From positions 1-33,991 of the forward strand of contig VEQU01000015.1 in NCBI GenBank assembly GCA_018883075.1: DNA of 33,991 bases, read 5' to 3'. Made by a program: the position numbers and the translations under genes. Below, piece by piece: positions 8,313 through 16,363 of the stretch. Position 1 is the first letter of the stretch; every line of letters begins with the position of its first letter. The stretch comes from Mycobacterium sp. GTDB lineage: Bacteria > Actinomycetota > Actinomycetes > Mycobacteriales > Mycobacteriaceae. The notes beneath the pieces are model-generated. The model saw only the letters and a program-made list of their open reading frames with translations. It did not search any database and was not told the DNA's origin.

Positions 8313-8321
8313 ATTGTAGCA
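8313..8321 (-). promoter_or_regulatory. greA: greA promoter, extended -10 element
   Basis: The minus strand reads TGCTACAAT: a TGN extension directly before TACAAT, a near-consensus sigma-A -10 box. The expected transcript start is near 8306, at the first base of the leader hairpin. There is no clear -35 hexamer, which is usual for extended -10 promoters. Confidence 0.6.
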
Positions 8322-8356
8322 CCGCGCCCGTGGGCTTTTGGCCGGTTCGCGCGCGC

Positions 8357-8803
8357 TCAACTCCCGGTCAGGTACCCCGGAACATCGGTGCCGCAGCCGT
8401 AGATGTCGGCCACGGCGGGCAGCCGGTAGGACTTCACCGTGGTGGTGACCTGCACCGTCTTGCCCGCCGCAGGCCCGACGAGGATCTCCCGGCGGCCGGT
8501 CTCCGCGCCGTCGCGGGCTCGCGCGCGCACGATGCAGACCACCGGCCGGGACGGGTCCTTGCGGGTCACGCTGATCGTGATCTCGACGGTCCGGTCGTCG
8601 AGCACGGTGAAGGCGGCGGACTCGCCCTCGACGTCCACGGCCTCGTAGCGCTGATAGCCGACCGCCGCGATCGCCACCCCGGCCATCGCGACCAGGCTGC
8701 CCAGCCCGATCGCGATGCGGCGTCGCCTGCTCATCGGCATGGCGGCCCGGCCGTACCTCGATTCGGGCCGGCGCGGTGCGGAACCGGGGTCGGTGATGGT
8801 CAT
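8357..8803 (-). CDS. DUF4307 membrane protein
   Basis: This 148-residue protein has a short cytoplasmic N terminus, a basic stretch RRRRIA at about 26-31, and one transmembrane helix near 32-50. An extracytoplasmic beta-rich domain follows. The pattern and the place between greA and mca match Rv1081c (DUF4307). Function is unknown. ATG 8803 is backed by GGAGGGGG 5-12 nt upstream. Much longer reading through the mca region in this frame is antisense and not real. It is upstream of greA on the same strand with 199 bp between, and greA has its own promoter. Confidence 0.85.
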   Translation of the reverse strand: MTITDPGSAPRRPESRYGRAAMPMSRRRRIAIGLGSLVAMAGVAIAAVGYQRYEAVDVEGESAAFTVLDDRTVEITISVTRKDPSRPVVCIVRARARDGAETGRREILVGPAAGKTVQVTTTVKSYRLPAVADIYGCGTDVPGYLTGS

Positions 8804-8870
8804 CGCGCGTCCCCCTCCGGGCGTGAGTGCGGCCACCGCAGGCGCGGATGGGATCATCGATAGCGGAACT

Positions 8871-8893
8871 GATACTGGAACTTGGTACTGGAA
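8871..8893 (+). promoter_or_regulatory. Direct repeat and possible -10 box upstream of mca
   Basis: TACTGGAA occurs at 8873-8880 and 8886-8893, a spacing of 13 bp. GATACT at 8871-8876 is a weak -10 match that would give mca a leader of about 75 nt. It could be a promoter or a regulator site. Confidence 0.25.
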
Positions 8894-8910
8894 ACTACCA
8901 ACCGCCCCAC

Positions 8911-8946
8911 GTAGAGACCCGAGTAGACACCCGAGTAGAGACCCGA
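8911..8946. repeat. Three tandem 12-bp repeats just upstream of mca
   Basis: GTAGAGACCCGA, GTAGACACCCGA and GTAGAGACCCGA stand head to tail; the middle copy differs at one base. The array ends 10 bp before the mca GTG and runs directly into its AGAGGA ribosome-binding site. It lies in the 153-bp gap shared with the divergent DUF4307 gene. The function is unknown. Confidence 0.8.
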
Positions 8947-8956
8947 AGAGGACGAT

Positions 8957-9829
8957 GTGACCGAACTGCGCTTGATGGCGGTTCATGCCCATCCGGACGA
9001 CGAGGCGAGCAAGGGTGCGGCGACGTGCGCACGGTACGTCGACGAGGGCCACCGGGTGATGGTGGTGACCCTGACCGGCGGTGAGCGCGGTGACATCCTC
9101 AACCCTGCGATGGATCTCCCGGAAGTGCACGGCCGGATCGGCGACATCCGGCGCGACGAGATGGCGCTGGCTGCCGAGATCCTCGGCGTCGAGCACCGCT
9201 GGCTGGGCTTCGTGGATTCCGGTCTGCCGCAGGGCGACCCGCCACCGCCGCTGCCGGACGGGTGCTTCGCGCTCGTGCCGTTGGAGGAACCGGTCGGGGA
9301 ACTGGTGAAGGTGATCCGTGAGTTCCGTCCGCACGTGATGACCACCTATGACGAGAACGGTGGCTATCCGCATCCGGATCACATTCGCTGCCACCAGGTT
9401 TCGGTCGCCGCCTTTGAAGCCGCAGCCGATCCGGAGCAATATCCGCACGCGGGTCCGGCGTGGGCGGTCAGCAAGCTCTACTACAACCACGGCTTCCTGC
9501 GGAAGCGCATGCAGATGCTGCAGGACGAGTTCGCCGCCAACGGGCAGGAGGGCCCGTTCGCCCAGTGGCTGGAGAACTGGGACCCCGACAACGACCCGCA
9601 TGTGAACCGGGTGACGACCCGGGTGCACTGCGCCGCCTACTTCGACCGGCGTGACGAAGCCCTCCGCGCGCACGCCACCCAGATCGACCCGGACGGCTTC
9701 TTCTTCGCAACGCCCCTAGAGTGGCAGCAGCGGCTGTGGCCCACCGAGGAGTTCGAACTGGCCCGGTCGCGGGTGGCGGCGACGCTGCCGGAAGACGACC
9801 TGTTCGCCGGAATCGAGGTCTTCGAATGA
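8957..9829 (+). CDS. mca: Mycothiol S-conjugate amidase
   Basis: Mca hydrolyses mycothiol S-conjugates, releasing a mercapturic acid for export and GlcN-Ins for mycothiol resynthesis; it is a cytosolic zinc enzyme of the PIG-L/LmbE family. The 290 residues start with the metal motif HAHPDDE (His12 and Asp15 as ligands). YPHPDH (139-142) supplies the catalytic His139 and the third ligand His142, by analogy with MshB. The start is GTG 8957 after AGAGGA (8947-8952). An ATG at 8955 overlaps it out of frame and is followed at once by TGA. The stop overlaps the next start (ATGA). Synteny is with Rv1082. Confidence 0.95.
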   Translation: MTELRLMAVHAHPDDEASKGAATCARYVDEGHRVMVVTLTGGERGDILNPAMDLPEVHGRIGDIRRDEMALAAEILGVEHRWLGFVDSGLPQGDPPPPLPDGCFALVPLEEPVGELVKVIREFRPHVMTTYDENGGYPHPDHIRCHQVSVAAFEAAADPEQYPHAGPAWAVSKLYYNHGFLRKRMQMLQDEFAANGQEGPFAQWLENWDPDNDPHVNRVTTRVHCAAYFDRRDEALRAHATQIDPDGFFFATPLEWQQRLWPTEEFELARSRVAATLPEDDLFAGIEVFE

Positions 9830-10077
9830 CGTACCTGACCATCGGCCTGCTCCTCGCCGAGGAAACCAACCGGGGCCCGGACTACGGCAAGGCAAGTCCG
9901 GTGGGCCTGTTGGTCGTCGTGCTGCTGCTGATCGGGGTGTTCCTGCTGATCCGCTCGATGAATCGCCAGCTCAAGAAGGTGCCGGAGTCCTTCGACCCGC
10001 CGTCGGCCGTCCCGCCGGAGGACGCCGCGCCGGACGGCCCGGCCACCGAGGTGCCCCCGCGTGAGTCCGCCGGCTAA
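9826..10077 (+). CDS. Small single-pass membrane protein (Rv1083-like)
   Basis: This 83-residue protein has a short N terminus, one transmembrane helix near 26-45 ([16 protein letters not shown]) and a Pro/Ala/Asp-rich tail. It matches the size and position of Rv1083, of unknown function. Its ATG overlaps the mca stop as ATGA, and its last 17 bp overlap the start of the DUF255 gene, so the three genes are translationally coupled. The conserved coupling suggests a role related to its partners, but nothing in the sequence shows which. Confidence 0.8.
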   Translation: MTYLTIGLLLAEETNRGPDYGKASPVGLLVVVLLLIGVFLLIRSMNRQLKKVPESFDPPSAVPPEDAAPDGPATEVPPRESAG

Positions 10078-12061
10078 CCGGCTCGGCGAGGCCACCAGTC
10101 CCTACCTTCGCCAGCACGCCGACAACCCGGTCGCATGGCAGGAATGGAGCGCCGGGGCGCTCGATGAGGCCCGCCGCCGCGATGTGCCCATCCTGCTGTC
10201 CATCGGTTATGCGGCCTGCCATTGGTGCCATGTGATGGCCCACGAGTCGTTCGAGGACGTGGACGTGGCGGCGGTGACGAACGCCGGCTTCGTCTGCATC
10301 AAGGTCGACCGGGAGGAACGCCCCGACCTCGACGCCATCTACATGAACGCCACCGTCGCGCTGACCGGCCACGGCGGCTGGCCGATGACCTGCTTTCTCA
10401 CCCCGGACGGGCGGCCGTTCTTCTGCGGCACCTACTACCCCAAGCCGCAGTTCCTGCAACTGCTCGCCGCGGTGGCCGAAACGTGGGCCAACCGCCGCTC
10501 GGAGGTCGAGGAGGCCTCTGAGCAGATCGCCGGCGAATTGCGCCGCGCCGCATCCGGTCTGCCGGCCGGAGGCCCCGAGGTCACCGACGCACTGTGCGAT
10601 CACGCGGTGGCCGCCGTCCTCCGCGATGAGGACACCGCGCGCGGGGGATTCGGCCGCGCCCCCAAGTTCCCGCCCTCGGCGCTGCTCGAGGCGCTGCTGC
10701 GGACCTACGAGCGCACCCGCTCGCCGGTTTCTGTCGCGGCGGTGCGCCGCAGTTGCGAGGCGATGGCCCGCGGCGGCATCTATGACCAGCTGGCCGGTGG
10801 CTTCGCCCGCTACAGCGTCGACGACGACTGGGTGGTGCCGCACTTCGAGAAGATGCTCTACGACAATGCGCTGCTGTTGCGGGTGTACGCGCACTGGGCC
10901 CGCCGCACCGGCGATCCGCTGGCCCGGCGTGTGGCGGCCGAGACGGCGGCATTCCTGATCGAGGACATGACGGCCGATGGCATGTTCACCTCGTCGCTGG
11001 ATGCCGACGCCGCAGGCAGCGAGGGATCGACCTATGTCTGGACGCCCGCACAACTGCGCGACGTCCTCGGGGACGCCGACGGCGATTGGGCGGCAGAGCT
11101 TTTCGCGGTGACCGACGACGGGACTTTCGAGCACGGGACCTCCGTGCTGCAACTGCGGGCCGACCCCGACGACGCCGAGCGATTCGCCCGGGTGCGCGAC
11201 GCCCTGATCCTTCAGCGGGGGACCCGCCCGCAACCTCCGCGCGACGACAAGATCGTCACTGCGTGGAACGGTCTGGCGATCACCGCGTTGGCGGAGGCGA
11301 GTGTGGCGCTGGACGACCCGTCGCTGCTTGATGCCGCGCAACGCTGCGCAGCGTCGATCGTCGAGCTGCATATCGTCGACGGCAGACTGCGCCGCGCCAG
11401 CCTCGGCGGGCGCGTCGGCCAGAGCGCGGCCATCCTCGAAGACCACGCCATGCTGGCCACCGGACTGCTCAGCCTCCATCAGCTGACCGGGCAGGCGTCC
11501 TGGCTGGTGACCGCCACCGATCTGATCGACATCGCGCTGCGGCACTTCGCCGACCCGGACCGGCCGGGCCGCTGGTTCGACGCCGCCGATGACGCCGAAC
11601 AGCTGATGGTCCGGCCCGCGGACCCGGTCGACGGCGCCACCCCCTCGGGGGCGTCGGCGATCGCCGAGGCCCTGCTCACCGCCGCGCACCTGGTCGACGC
11701 CGACCGCGCCGGCCGCTACGGCGAGGCGGCCGCCGAGGCGCTGCTGGCCGCCTCACCGCTGCTCGCCCGGGCGCCCCGCTCCGCCGGCCACTGGCTGGCG
11801 GTGGCCGAGGCGGCGGTGCGCGGCCCGCTGCAGGTGGCCGTCTCGACCGAAGGCGCGGACTCGGACCTGCTGGCCGCCGCGCGCCGGATGGCGCCGGGCG
11901 GCACCGTCGTCGTCGGCGGCGCGGCGGACTCCGCTCCGCTGCTGGCCGGTCGCGGCCGAGTCGGCGGCGCCGACGCCGCGTACGTCTGCCGCGGCCGGGT
12001 GTGCGATCTGCCCGTCATCGGCGCCGCCGAACTCGCTTCCGCCCTCGGTGTGCCCGTGTAG
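10061..12061 (+). CDS. DUF255 thioredoxin-like / six-hairpin glycosidase-like protein (YyaL family)
   Basis: This 666-residue cytosolic protein belongs to the YyaL/SPATA20 family. Residues 1 to about 165 form a thioredoxin-like domain with a CHWC motif at 53-56 (GYAACHWCHVMAHESF), followed by the family hallmark KVDREERPDLDAIYM. The rest resembles an (alpha/alpha)6 barrel, with QLAGGFARYSVD and PHFEKMLYDNALL motifs. The biochemical role is not established. The start is GTG 10061, inside the end of the preceding gene. Placed in one coupled unit with mca, a thiol-redox or conjugate-processing role is tempting but only inference. The synteny is Rv1084. Confidence 0.9.
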   Translation: MSPPANRLGEATSPYLRQHADNPVAWQEWSAGALDEARRRDVPILLSIGYAACHWCHVMAHESFEDVDVAAVTNAGFVCIKVDREERPDLDAIYMNATVALTGHGGWPMTCFLTPDGRPFFCGTYYPKPQFLQLLAAVAETWANRRSEVEEASEQIAGELRRAASGLPAGGPEVTDALCDHAVAAVLRDEDTARGGFGRAPKFPPSALLEALLRTYERTRSPVSVAAVRRSCEAMARGGIYDQLAGGFARYSVDDDWVVPHFEKMLYDNALLLRVYAHWARRTGDPLARRVAAETAAFLIEDMTADGMFTSSLDADAAGSEGSTYVWTPAQLRDVLGDADGDWAAELFAVTDDGTFEHGTSVLQLRADPDDAERFARVRDALILQRGTRPQPPRDDKIVTAWNGLAITALAEASVALDDPSLLDAAQRCAASIVELHIVDGRLRRASLGGRVGQSAAILEDHAMLATGLLSLHQLTGQASWLVTATDLIDIALRHFADPDRPGRWFDAADDAEQLMVRPADPVDGATPSGASAIAEALLTAAHLVDADRAGRYGEAAAEALLAASPLLARAPRSAGHWLAVAEAAVRGPLQVAVSTEGADSDLLAAARRMAPGGTVVVGGAADSAPLLAGRGRVGGADAAYVCRGRVCDLPVIGAAELASALGVPV

Positions 12062-12064
12062 CGT
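12059..12064 (+). promoter_or_regulatory. -10 box of the KSI-like gene (leaderless layout)
   Basis: TAGCGT begins with the TAG stop of the DUF255 gene and is followed by 6 nt and ATG 12071. No ribosome-binding site is present, so an internal leaderless promoter is plausible. Confidence 0.4.
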
Positions 12065-12070
12065 GACGCC

Positions 12071-12445
12071 ATGGTCAGCGCCGAGCACATCGAGAAAACG
12101 GTCCATCGCTACCTGGAACTGGTGGCCGACGGAACCGCCGACGAGATCGCCGCACTGTTCGCCGACGACGCCACGGTCGAGGATCCCGTCGGCGGCGGTG
12201 AGGTGCACATAGGCCGCTCCGCCATCCACGGCTTCTTCAAGAACGTCGAAAGTGCCGAGCGGGCAACGGAACTGCTTGCGCTGCGGGTAGCCGGGCACGA
12301 GGCGGCGTTCATGTTCGTCATCACCGTCGACGCGGGCGGGCACAAGGTGCGTATTCAGCCGATCGACGTGATGTCGTTCAACGCTGACGGCAAGATCACG
12401 TCGATGAAGGCCTACTGGTCGTTCGCCGACGCCACGCAGGTCTAG
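12071..12445 (+). CDS. Ketosteroid-isomerase-like protein with intact catalytic residues
   Basis: This is a 124-residue NTF2-fold protein, close to the 125 residues of classical bacterial delta-5-3-ketosteroid isomerase. The catalytic residues of that enzyme fall at the same numbers here: Tyr14 (VHRYLEL), Asp38 (ATVEDPVG) and Asp99 (QPIDVMSF). KSI moves the C5-C6 double bond of 3-keto steroids to C4-C5. That this is a true steroid isomerase is therefore more likely than for most SnoaL-like proteins, though other substrates cannot be excluded. It follows the DUF255 gene by 9 nt. I do not recall a counterpart between Rv1084 and Rv1085c in M. tuberculosis. Confidence 0.8.
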   Translation: MVSAEHIEKTVHRYLELVADGTADEIAALFADDATVEDPVGGGEVHIGRSAIHGFFKNVESAERATELLALRVAGHEAAFMFVITVDAGGHKVRIQPIDVMSFNADGKITSMKAYWSFADATQV

Positions 12446-12458
12446 GGGGGCGCGGTGG

Positions 12459-13220
12459 TCAGAAGACCGCGAACCACATCGCGATGTAGTGGCAGATCGC
12501 CGCGACCGCGGTGCACGCGTGGAAGAACTCGTGGTGGCCGAAGGTCTCCGGCCAGGGGTTGGGCCATTTCAGCGCGTACAGCACCCCACCGACGCTGTAG
12601 AGCACCCCGCCGACGATCAGCAATACCACCGCCGCCACCCCGGCGCCGTGGGTGATCGGACCGATGAACCAAACCGCCACCCAGCCCAACAGCAGGTACA
12701 GCGGCACCCCCAGCCACCGCGGCGCCGACGGCCAGCACATCTTGAGCAGCACCCCGGCCAGCGCGCCGCCCCAGACGATCCAGAAGAGCACCCAGCCGTC
12801 GCGCTCGGGAAGGGCCAGCAGCGCGAAGGGCGTGTAGCTGCCGGCGATGAACACGAAGATCATCGAGTGATCCAGGCGCTTCATCCAGGTATGCGCCACC
12901 GGTGACGTCCAGCGCAGCCGGTGGTAGGCGCCGCTGACGCCGAACATGGCGACGATGGTGCAGGTGTAGATCAGCGTCGCGATGCCGGCACGGGTGGAGT
13001 CCAGCGCCCACGACACCGACACCAGCGCGGCCCCCGCGATGGTGGCCACGATCGAGGAGTAGACGTGAATCCAGCCGCGTGCACGCGGCTTGCCGAGGAA
13101 CTGCGCGACTCCCTCGACAACGGCTTCCGGGAAGTCCTCGGCCCTGGTGTCGGCTATCGGCTGGGACGGCTTCGCGATCTCGATCACCCCCGCATTCGCT
13201 TGCCGACAGTAGCCCCTCAC
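12459..13220 (-). CDS. Hemolysin III / PAQR-family membrane protein
   Basis: This 253-residue protein has seven predicted transmembrane segments. It carries the family motifs SGAYHR (Ser96, His100), [18 protein letters not shown] (Asp117, His118) and [17 protein letters not shown] near the C terminus; together these are the putative metal site of PAQR/alkaline-ceramidase-like hydrolases. The hemolysin name is historical. The start is uncertain: GTG 13220 gives 253 residues, while GTG 13187 gives 242, which is what I recall for Rv1085c. Neither has a ribosome-binding site. It converges on the KSI-like gene with 13 bp between and is divergent from the prenyltransferase gene. Confidence 0.85.
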   Translation of the reverse strand: MRGYCRQANAGVIEIAKPSQPIADTRAEDFPEAVVEGVAQFLGKPRARGWIHVYSSIVATIAGAALVSVSWALDSTRAGIATLIYTCTIVAMFGVSGAYHRLRWTSPVAHTWMKRLDHSMIFVFIAGSYTPFALLALPERDGWVLFWIVWGGALAGVLLKMCWPSAPRWLGVPLYLLLGWVAVWFIGPITHGAGVAAVVLLIVGGVLYSVGGVLYALKWPNPWPETFGHHEFFHACTAVAAICHYIAMWFAVF

Positions 13221-13231
13221 GGACAGTCGCC

Positions 13232-13241
13232 ACAGTAGTCT
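13232..13241. promoter_or_regulatory. Overlapping divergent -10 boxes (hemolysin III / prenyltransferase)
   Basis: TAGTCT (13236-13241, plus) lies 8 nt before GTG 13250. TACTGT (13237-13232, minus) lies 11 nt before GTG 13220. The two boxes share bases, so the two promoters would compete. A small palindrome, TAGTC-T-GACTA (13236-13246), spans the plus-strand box. Confidence 0.4.
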
Positions 13242-13249
13242 GACTAGCC

Positions 13250-14041
13250 GTGGAGCTCATTCCGAGGCGACTCAAGGAGCCGGCCTACCGGCTCTACGAG
13301 ATGCGGCTGCGCCAGGAGCTCGCACTCTCCAAAGCCGCACTTCCGCGCCATATCGCCGTGCTGTGCGACGGCAATCGGCGCTGGGCCCGTGACGCTGGTC
13401 ACCACGACGTCAGCTACGGCTACCGGGTGGGCGCGGACAAGATCGCCGAGATGCTGCGGTGGTGCGCCGACGCCGGCATCGAGATGGCCACCGTCTACCT
13501 GCTCTCGACGGAGAACCTCCAGCGCGACGCCGGCGAGTTGAACTGTCTGATCGACATCATCACCGAGGTGGTCGAGGAGATCTGTGCACCGGTCAACCGG
13601 TGGAGCGTCCGCACGGTGGGAGATCTCGAACTGCTCGGCGAGGACACCGCCCGACGGTTACGCGATGCCGTGGACTCCACCTCGGCGACGCCGGCCTCGT
13701 TCCATGTCAACGTCGCCGTGGCCTACGGCGGCCGTCAGGAGATCGTCGACGCCGTGCGCACCCTGCTGGGCAAGCAGCTCGCCGACGGCGCCACCGCCGA
13801 GCAGATGATCGAGGCCGTCACCACCGAGGGCATCTCGGAGAACCTCTACACCTCCGGCCAGCCCGACCCGGATCTGGTCATCCGAACTTCCGGCGAACAG
13901 CGGCTGAGTGGATTCCTGCTCTGGCAGAGCGCGTACTCGGAGATGTGGTTCACCGAGGCGCACTGGCCCGACTTCCGCCGGGTCGACTTCCTGCGCGCCC
14001 TGCGCGACTACACCCGACGGCACCGTCGCTACGGGGCCTGA
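13250..14041 (+). CDS. Short-chain cis-prenyltransferase ((2Z,6E)-farnesyl diphosphate synthase type)
   Basis: This is a 263-residue UPP-synthase-family enzyme that condenses isopentenyl diphosphate onto a short allylic diphosphate with Z stereochemistry. The catalytic Asp40 lies in [10 protein letters not shown], and the substrate-binding [20 protein letters not shown] is in the C-terminal third. Arg in DGNRRW, where long-chain enzymes have DGNGRW, agrees with what I recall for Rv1086. Rv1086 makes Z,E-FPP, the precursor of decaprenyl phosphate for cell-wall arabinogalactan. The GTG start has no ribosome-binding site and follows a -10 box, so the mRNA may be leaderless. The gene converges on coaA. 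Confidence 0.9.
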   Translation: MELIPRRLKEPAYRLYEMRLRQELALSKAALPRHIAVLCDGNRRWARDAGHHDVSYGYRVGADKIAEMLRWCADAGIEMATVYLLSTENLQRDAGELNCLIDIITEVVEEICAPVNRWSVRTVGDLELLGEDTARRLRDAVDSTSATPASFHVNVAVAYGGRQEIVDAVRTLLGKQLADGATAEQMIEAVTTEGISENLYTSGQPDPDLVIRTSGEQRLSGFLLWQSAYSEMWFTEAHWPDFRRVDFLRALRDYTRRHRRYGA

Positions 14042-14058
14042 GCCTGCTCAACGGCCGG

Positions 14059-14997
14059 CTAGAGCTTGCGCAGCCGCAACCGGTTGATCGCGTGGTCGGC
14101 GTCCTTGCGAAGCACCAGGGTGGCGCGGGGCCGGGTGGGCAGGATGTTCTCGATCAGGTTGGGGCGGTTGATGGAGTGCCAGATCTCGCGGGCCGCCGTG
14201 ACCGCCTGTTGATCGCTGAGGCTCGAGTAGTGGTGGAAATGCGACGCCGGGTCGGCGAACGCGCCGGCGCGCATCGCGAGGAACCGCTCGACATACCAGT
14301 GCTCGATGTCCTCGATGCGGGCGTCGACGTAGACGGAGAAGTCGAATAGATCCGACACCATGAGCCGGGGTCCGGTCTGTAGGACGTTGAGGCCCTCCAG
14401 GATGAGAATGTCCGGGTGTGTGACAACGTGCTTTTCGTTCGGCACGATGTCGTAGACCAGGTGCGAATAGACCGGCGCGCACACCTGATCCGACCCGGAC
14501 TTCACCGATGTGACGAAGCGCATCAGCGCCCGGCGGTCGTAGCTTTCCGGAAAGCCCTTGCGATGCATGATGTTCCGCCGAGACAGCTCGGCGTTCGGAT
14601 AGAGGAACCCATCAGTGGTCACCAGATCGACCCGCGGATGATCCTCCCACCGCGACAGCAGCGCCTGCAGCACGCGCGCGGTGGTCGACTTACCCACCGC
14701 CACGCTTCCGGCCACGCCGATGATGAAGGGCACCGGCCGGTCCGGGTTCTGCATCGGTTCGCCGAGGAACTCCCCGGTGGCCGCGAACAGGGCCTGGCGC
14801 GCGGCCACCTGCAGGTGGATCAGACGGGCGAGCGGCAGGTAGACCTCCTCGACCTCCAGTAGGTCGATCTGCTCGCCCAGACCCCGCAGGCCGACGAGTT
14901 CCTCCTCGGTGAGCTTGAGCGGAGTCGACATGCGCAACGCACGCCACTCGCTGCGGTCGAACTCCACATAGGGGCTCGGTTCGCTTAGCCGCGCCAT
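14059..14997 (-). CDS. coaA: Type I pantothenate kinase
   Basis: CoaA phosphorylates pantothenate with ATP, the first committed step of CoA synthesis. The 312 residues equal the length I recall for Rv1092c. The P-loop GSVAVGKS (97-104, Lys103) is followed by the type I hallmarks [18 protein letters not shown] and EGLNVLQTG, and a [11 protein letters not shown] segment. The enzyme type is usually feedback-inhibited by CoA. ATG 14997 is preceded by AACACT (15009-15004), 6 nt upstream, a weak -10 match without a ribosome-binding site. It is convergent with the prenyltransferase gene (17-bp gap) and divergent from the DUF885 gene (30-bp gap). Confidence 0.95.
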   Translation of the reverse strand: MARLSEPSPYVEFDRSEWRALRMSTPLKLTEEELVGLRGLGEQIDLLEVEEVYLPLARLIHLQVAARQALFAATGEFLGEPMQNPDRPVPFIIGVAGSVAVGKSTTARVLQALLSRWEDHPRVDLVTTDGFLYPNAELSRRNIMHRKGFPESYDRRALMRFVTSVKSGSDQVCAPVYSHLVYDIVPNEKHVVTHPDILILEGLNVLQTGPRLMVSDLFDFSVYVDARIEDIEHWYVERFLAMRAGAFADPASHFHHYSSLSDQQAVTAAREIWHSINRPNLIENILPTRPRATLVLRKDADHAINRLRLRKL

Positions 14998-15014
14998 GTG
15001 CTCAGTGTTGCAGT

Positions 15015-15020
15015 TAGCGT
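15015..15020 (+). promoter_or_regulatory. -10 box of the DUF885 gene
   Basis: TAGCGT is followed by 7 nt (GAGGGGC) and ATG 15028. GAGGGG could alternatively act as a ribosome-binding site on a longer transcript, though the gap to coaA is only 30 bp. Confidence 0.4.
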
Positions 15021-15027
15021 GAGGGGC

Positions 15028-16248
15028 ATGGAGCCCGACCGGCTGATCCGCGAATACCTGTTACTCGGACTGCGCTTCGACCGCATCGAGGAAGGGTACG
15101 TCGACTCGTTCACCGGCGAAGCGGGGCTGCGCCGGCAGGTGGCCGGCGAACCCGCACCCGAACCCGCCGGCCTGGCCGCTGGGGCCCAGCGGCTGCTGGC
15201 CGAACTGCCGCAGGTCCCGCGATCGGGCGACTTCACCGACCAGCGGGCCGACTTCATCGCCGCGCACCTGCGGGCGCTGTGGTTCTCGGCGCGGAAGTTC
15301 GCCGGCGAACAGGTCGGATTCGTCGACGAGGTCCGGCACTACTTCGACGTCGACATCAGCCGCGGTGACGAGGAGGGCTACCGCGCCGCCCACGTCCGCA
15401 TCGACGAGGTGCTCGGGGGCAGCGGGTCACTGGCCGAGCGGATGGAGGTGGCGCGGCGCGCTGACGAACTGCCGCCCGCGCGTCTGCCGGAGGCCATCGG
15501 CGCGTTCTCCAGCGCGCTGCGCGACATCGTCCGCGCCACCTATCCGCTGCCCGACGCAGAGACCGTCGTCTACGAGGTGGTAACCGACAAACCGTGGTCG
15601 GGGTTCAACTACTACGAGGGTGACTACCGCTCCCGGGTGGCGGTGAACGCCGACCTCAAGCAGCAGATGTCGCATCTGCCCGCGTTGATCGCCCACGAGT
15701 CCTACCCGGGCCATCACACCGAGCACTGCCGCAAGGAAGCCGGCCTGGTGGCCGTCCTGGGCCACGCCGAGCAGACCATCTTTCTGGTCAACACCCCGCA
15801 ATGCCTGATGGCCGAGGGGCTGGCCGACCTGGCGCTGCATGCGGCCGTCGGAGCGGGCTGGGGGCGGTGGGCGCAGGAGATCTACGCCGATCTGGGCCTG
15901 CGCTTCGACGGCGAACGGGCCGAGGCGCTGGCGGCGGCGAGGACCGGGCTCGCCGGGGTGCGCCAGGACGCGGCGATGATGCTTCACGACGAGCACCGCG
16001 ACGTCGATGACGTCGCCGCCTTCCTGCAGCGGTGGCTGCTGGTCGACGACACCCGCGCGCGGCAGATGCTGAGGTTCCTGTCGTCCCCGCTGTGGCGGGC
16101 TTACACCTCGACCTACGTGGAGGGATTCCGGCTGCTGCGGGCCTGGCTGGACGAGCGCCCGGATGGCGTGGGGATGGCCGAGCGGTTCGGGCGGCTGCTA
16201 GACGAGCCGCTGATCCCCTCGGCGCTACGGGCCGAGCTCGCCGTCTAG
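15028..16248 (+). CDS. DUF885-family metallopeptidase-like protein
   Basis: This 406-residue soluble protein carries [11 protein letters not shown] at 223-233, the altered zinc motif of DUF885 proteins (HExYPGHH), and MAEGLAD with Glu263 as a likely third ligand about 35 residues later. This arrangement resembles gluzincin peptidases, so a peptidase or amidase activity is likely but not shown. There is no signal peptide, so it is probably cytosolic. ATG 15028 is preferred over GTG 14998 because of the GAGGGG or the -10 box just upstream. The gene stands between coaA and glyA, which I recall as direct neighbours in M. tuberculosis. The 115-bp gap after it contains only a weak stem (16274-16278 with 16285-16289) and the glyA promoter. 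Confidence 0.8.
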   Translation: MEPDRLIREYLLLGLRFDRIEEGYVDSFTGEAGLRRQVAGEPAPEPAGLAAGAQRLLAELPQVPRSGDFTDQRADFIAAHLRALWFSARKFAGEQVGFVDEVRHYFDVDISRGDEEGYRAAHVRIDEVLGGSGSLAERMEVARRADELPPARLPEAIGAFSSALRDIVRATYPLPDAETVVYEVVTDKPWSGFNYYEGDYRSRVAVNADLKQQMSHLPALIAHESYPGHHTEHCRKEAGLVAVLGHAEQTIFLVNTPQCLMAEGLADLALHAAVGAGWGRWAQEIYADLGLRFDGERAEALAAARTGLAGVRQDAAMMLHDEHRDVDDVAAFLQRWLLVDDTRARQMLRFLSSPLWRAYTSTYVEGFRLLRAWLDERPDGVGMAERFGRLLDEPLIPSALRAELAV

Positions 16249-16349
16249 TCGCGGATCGGCCGCCGACTGTGCGGTGTCCCGCGCGACACGCCGCGCGGCT
16301 GTGGAAATCCGCACACTCGGCAGGGGTGGGGGAGTCGCTGCGGGCCGAC

Positions 16350-16355
16350 TACGCT
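16350..16355 (+). promoter_or_regulatory. glyA: glyA -10 box (leaderless layout)
   Basis: TACGCT is followed by 8 nt and ATG 16364, with no ribosome-binding site. No glycine-riboswitch-like structure was recognised in the gap. Confidence 0.4.
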
Positions 16356-16363
16356 CTTCAACC

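Noticed and set aside
8804-9673. 438-residue version of the DUF4307 protein
   Set aside because: It is antisense to mca; ATG 8803 has a strong ribosome-binding site and gives the expected family length.
9971-11689. 572-codon minus-strand frame across the DUF255 gene
   Set aside because: Antisense shadow; the plus-strand frame carries the conserved CHWC and REERPDLDAIYM motifs.
16274-16289. GTGTC/GACAC stem after the DUF885 gene as a terminator
   Set aside because: Only 5 bp with a 6-nt loop and no U-tract; too weak to list.
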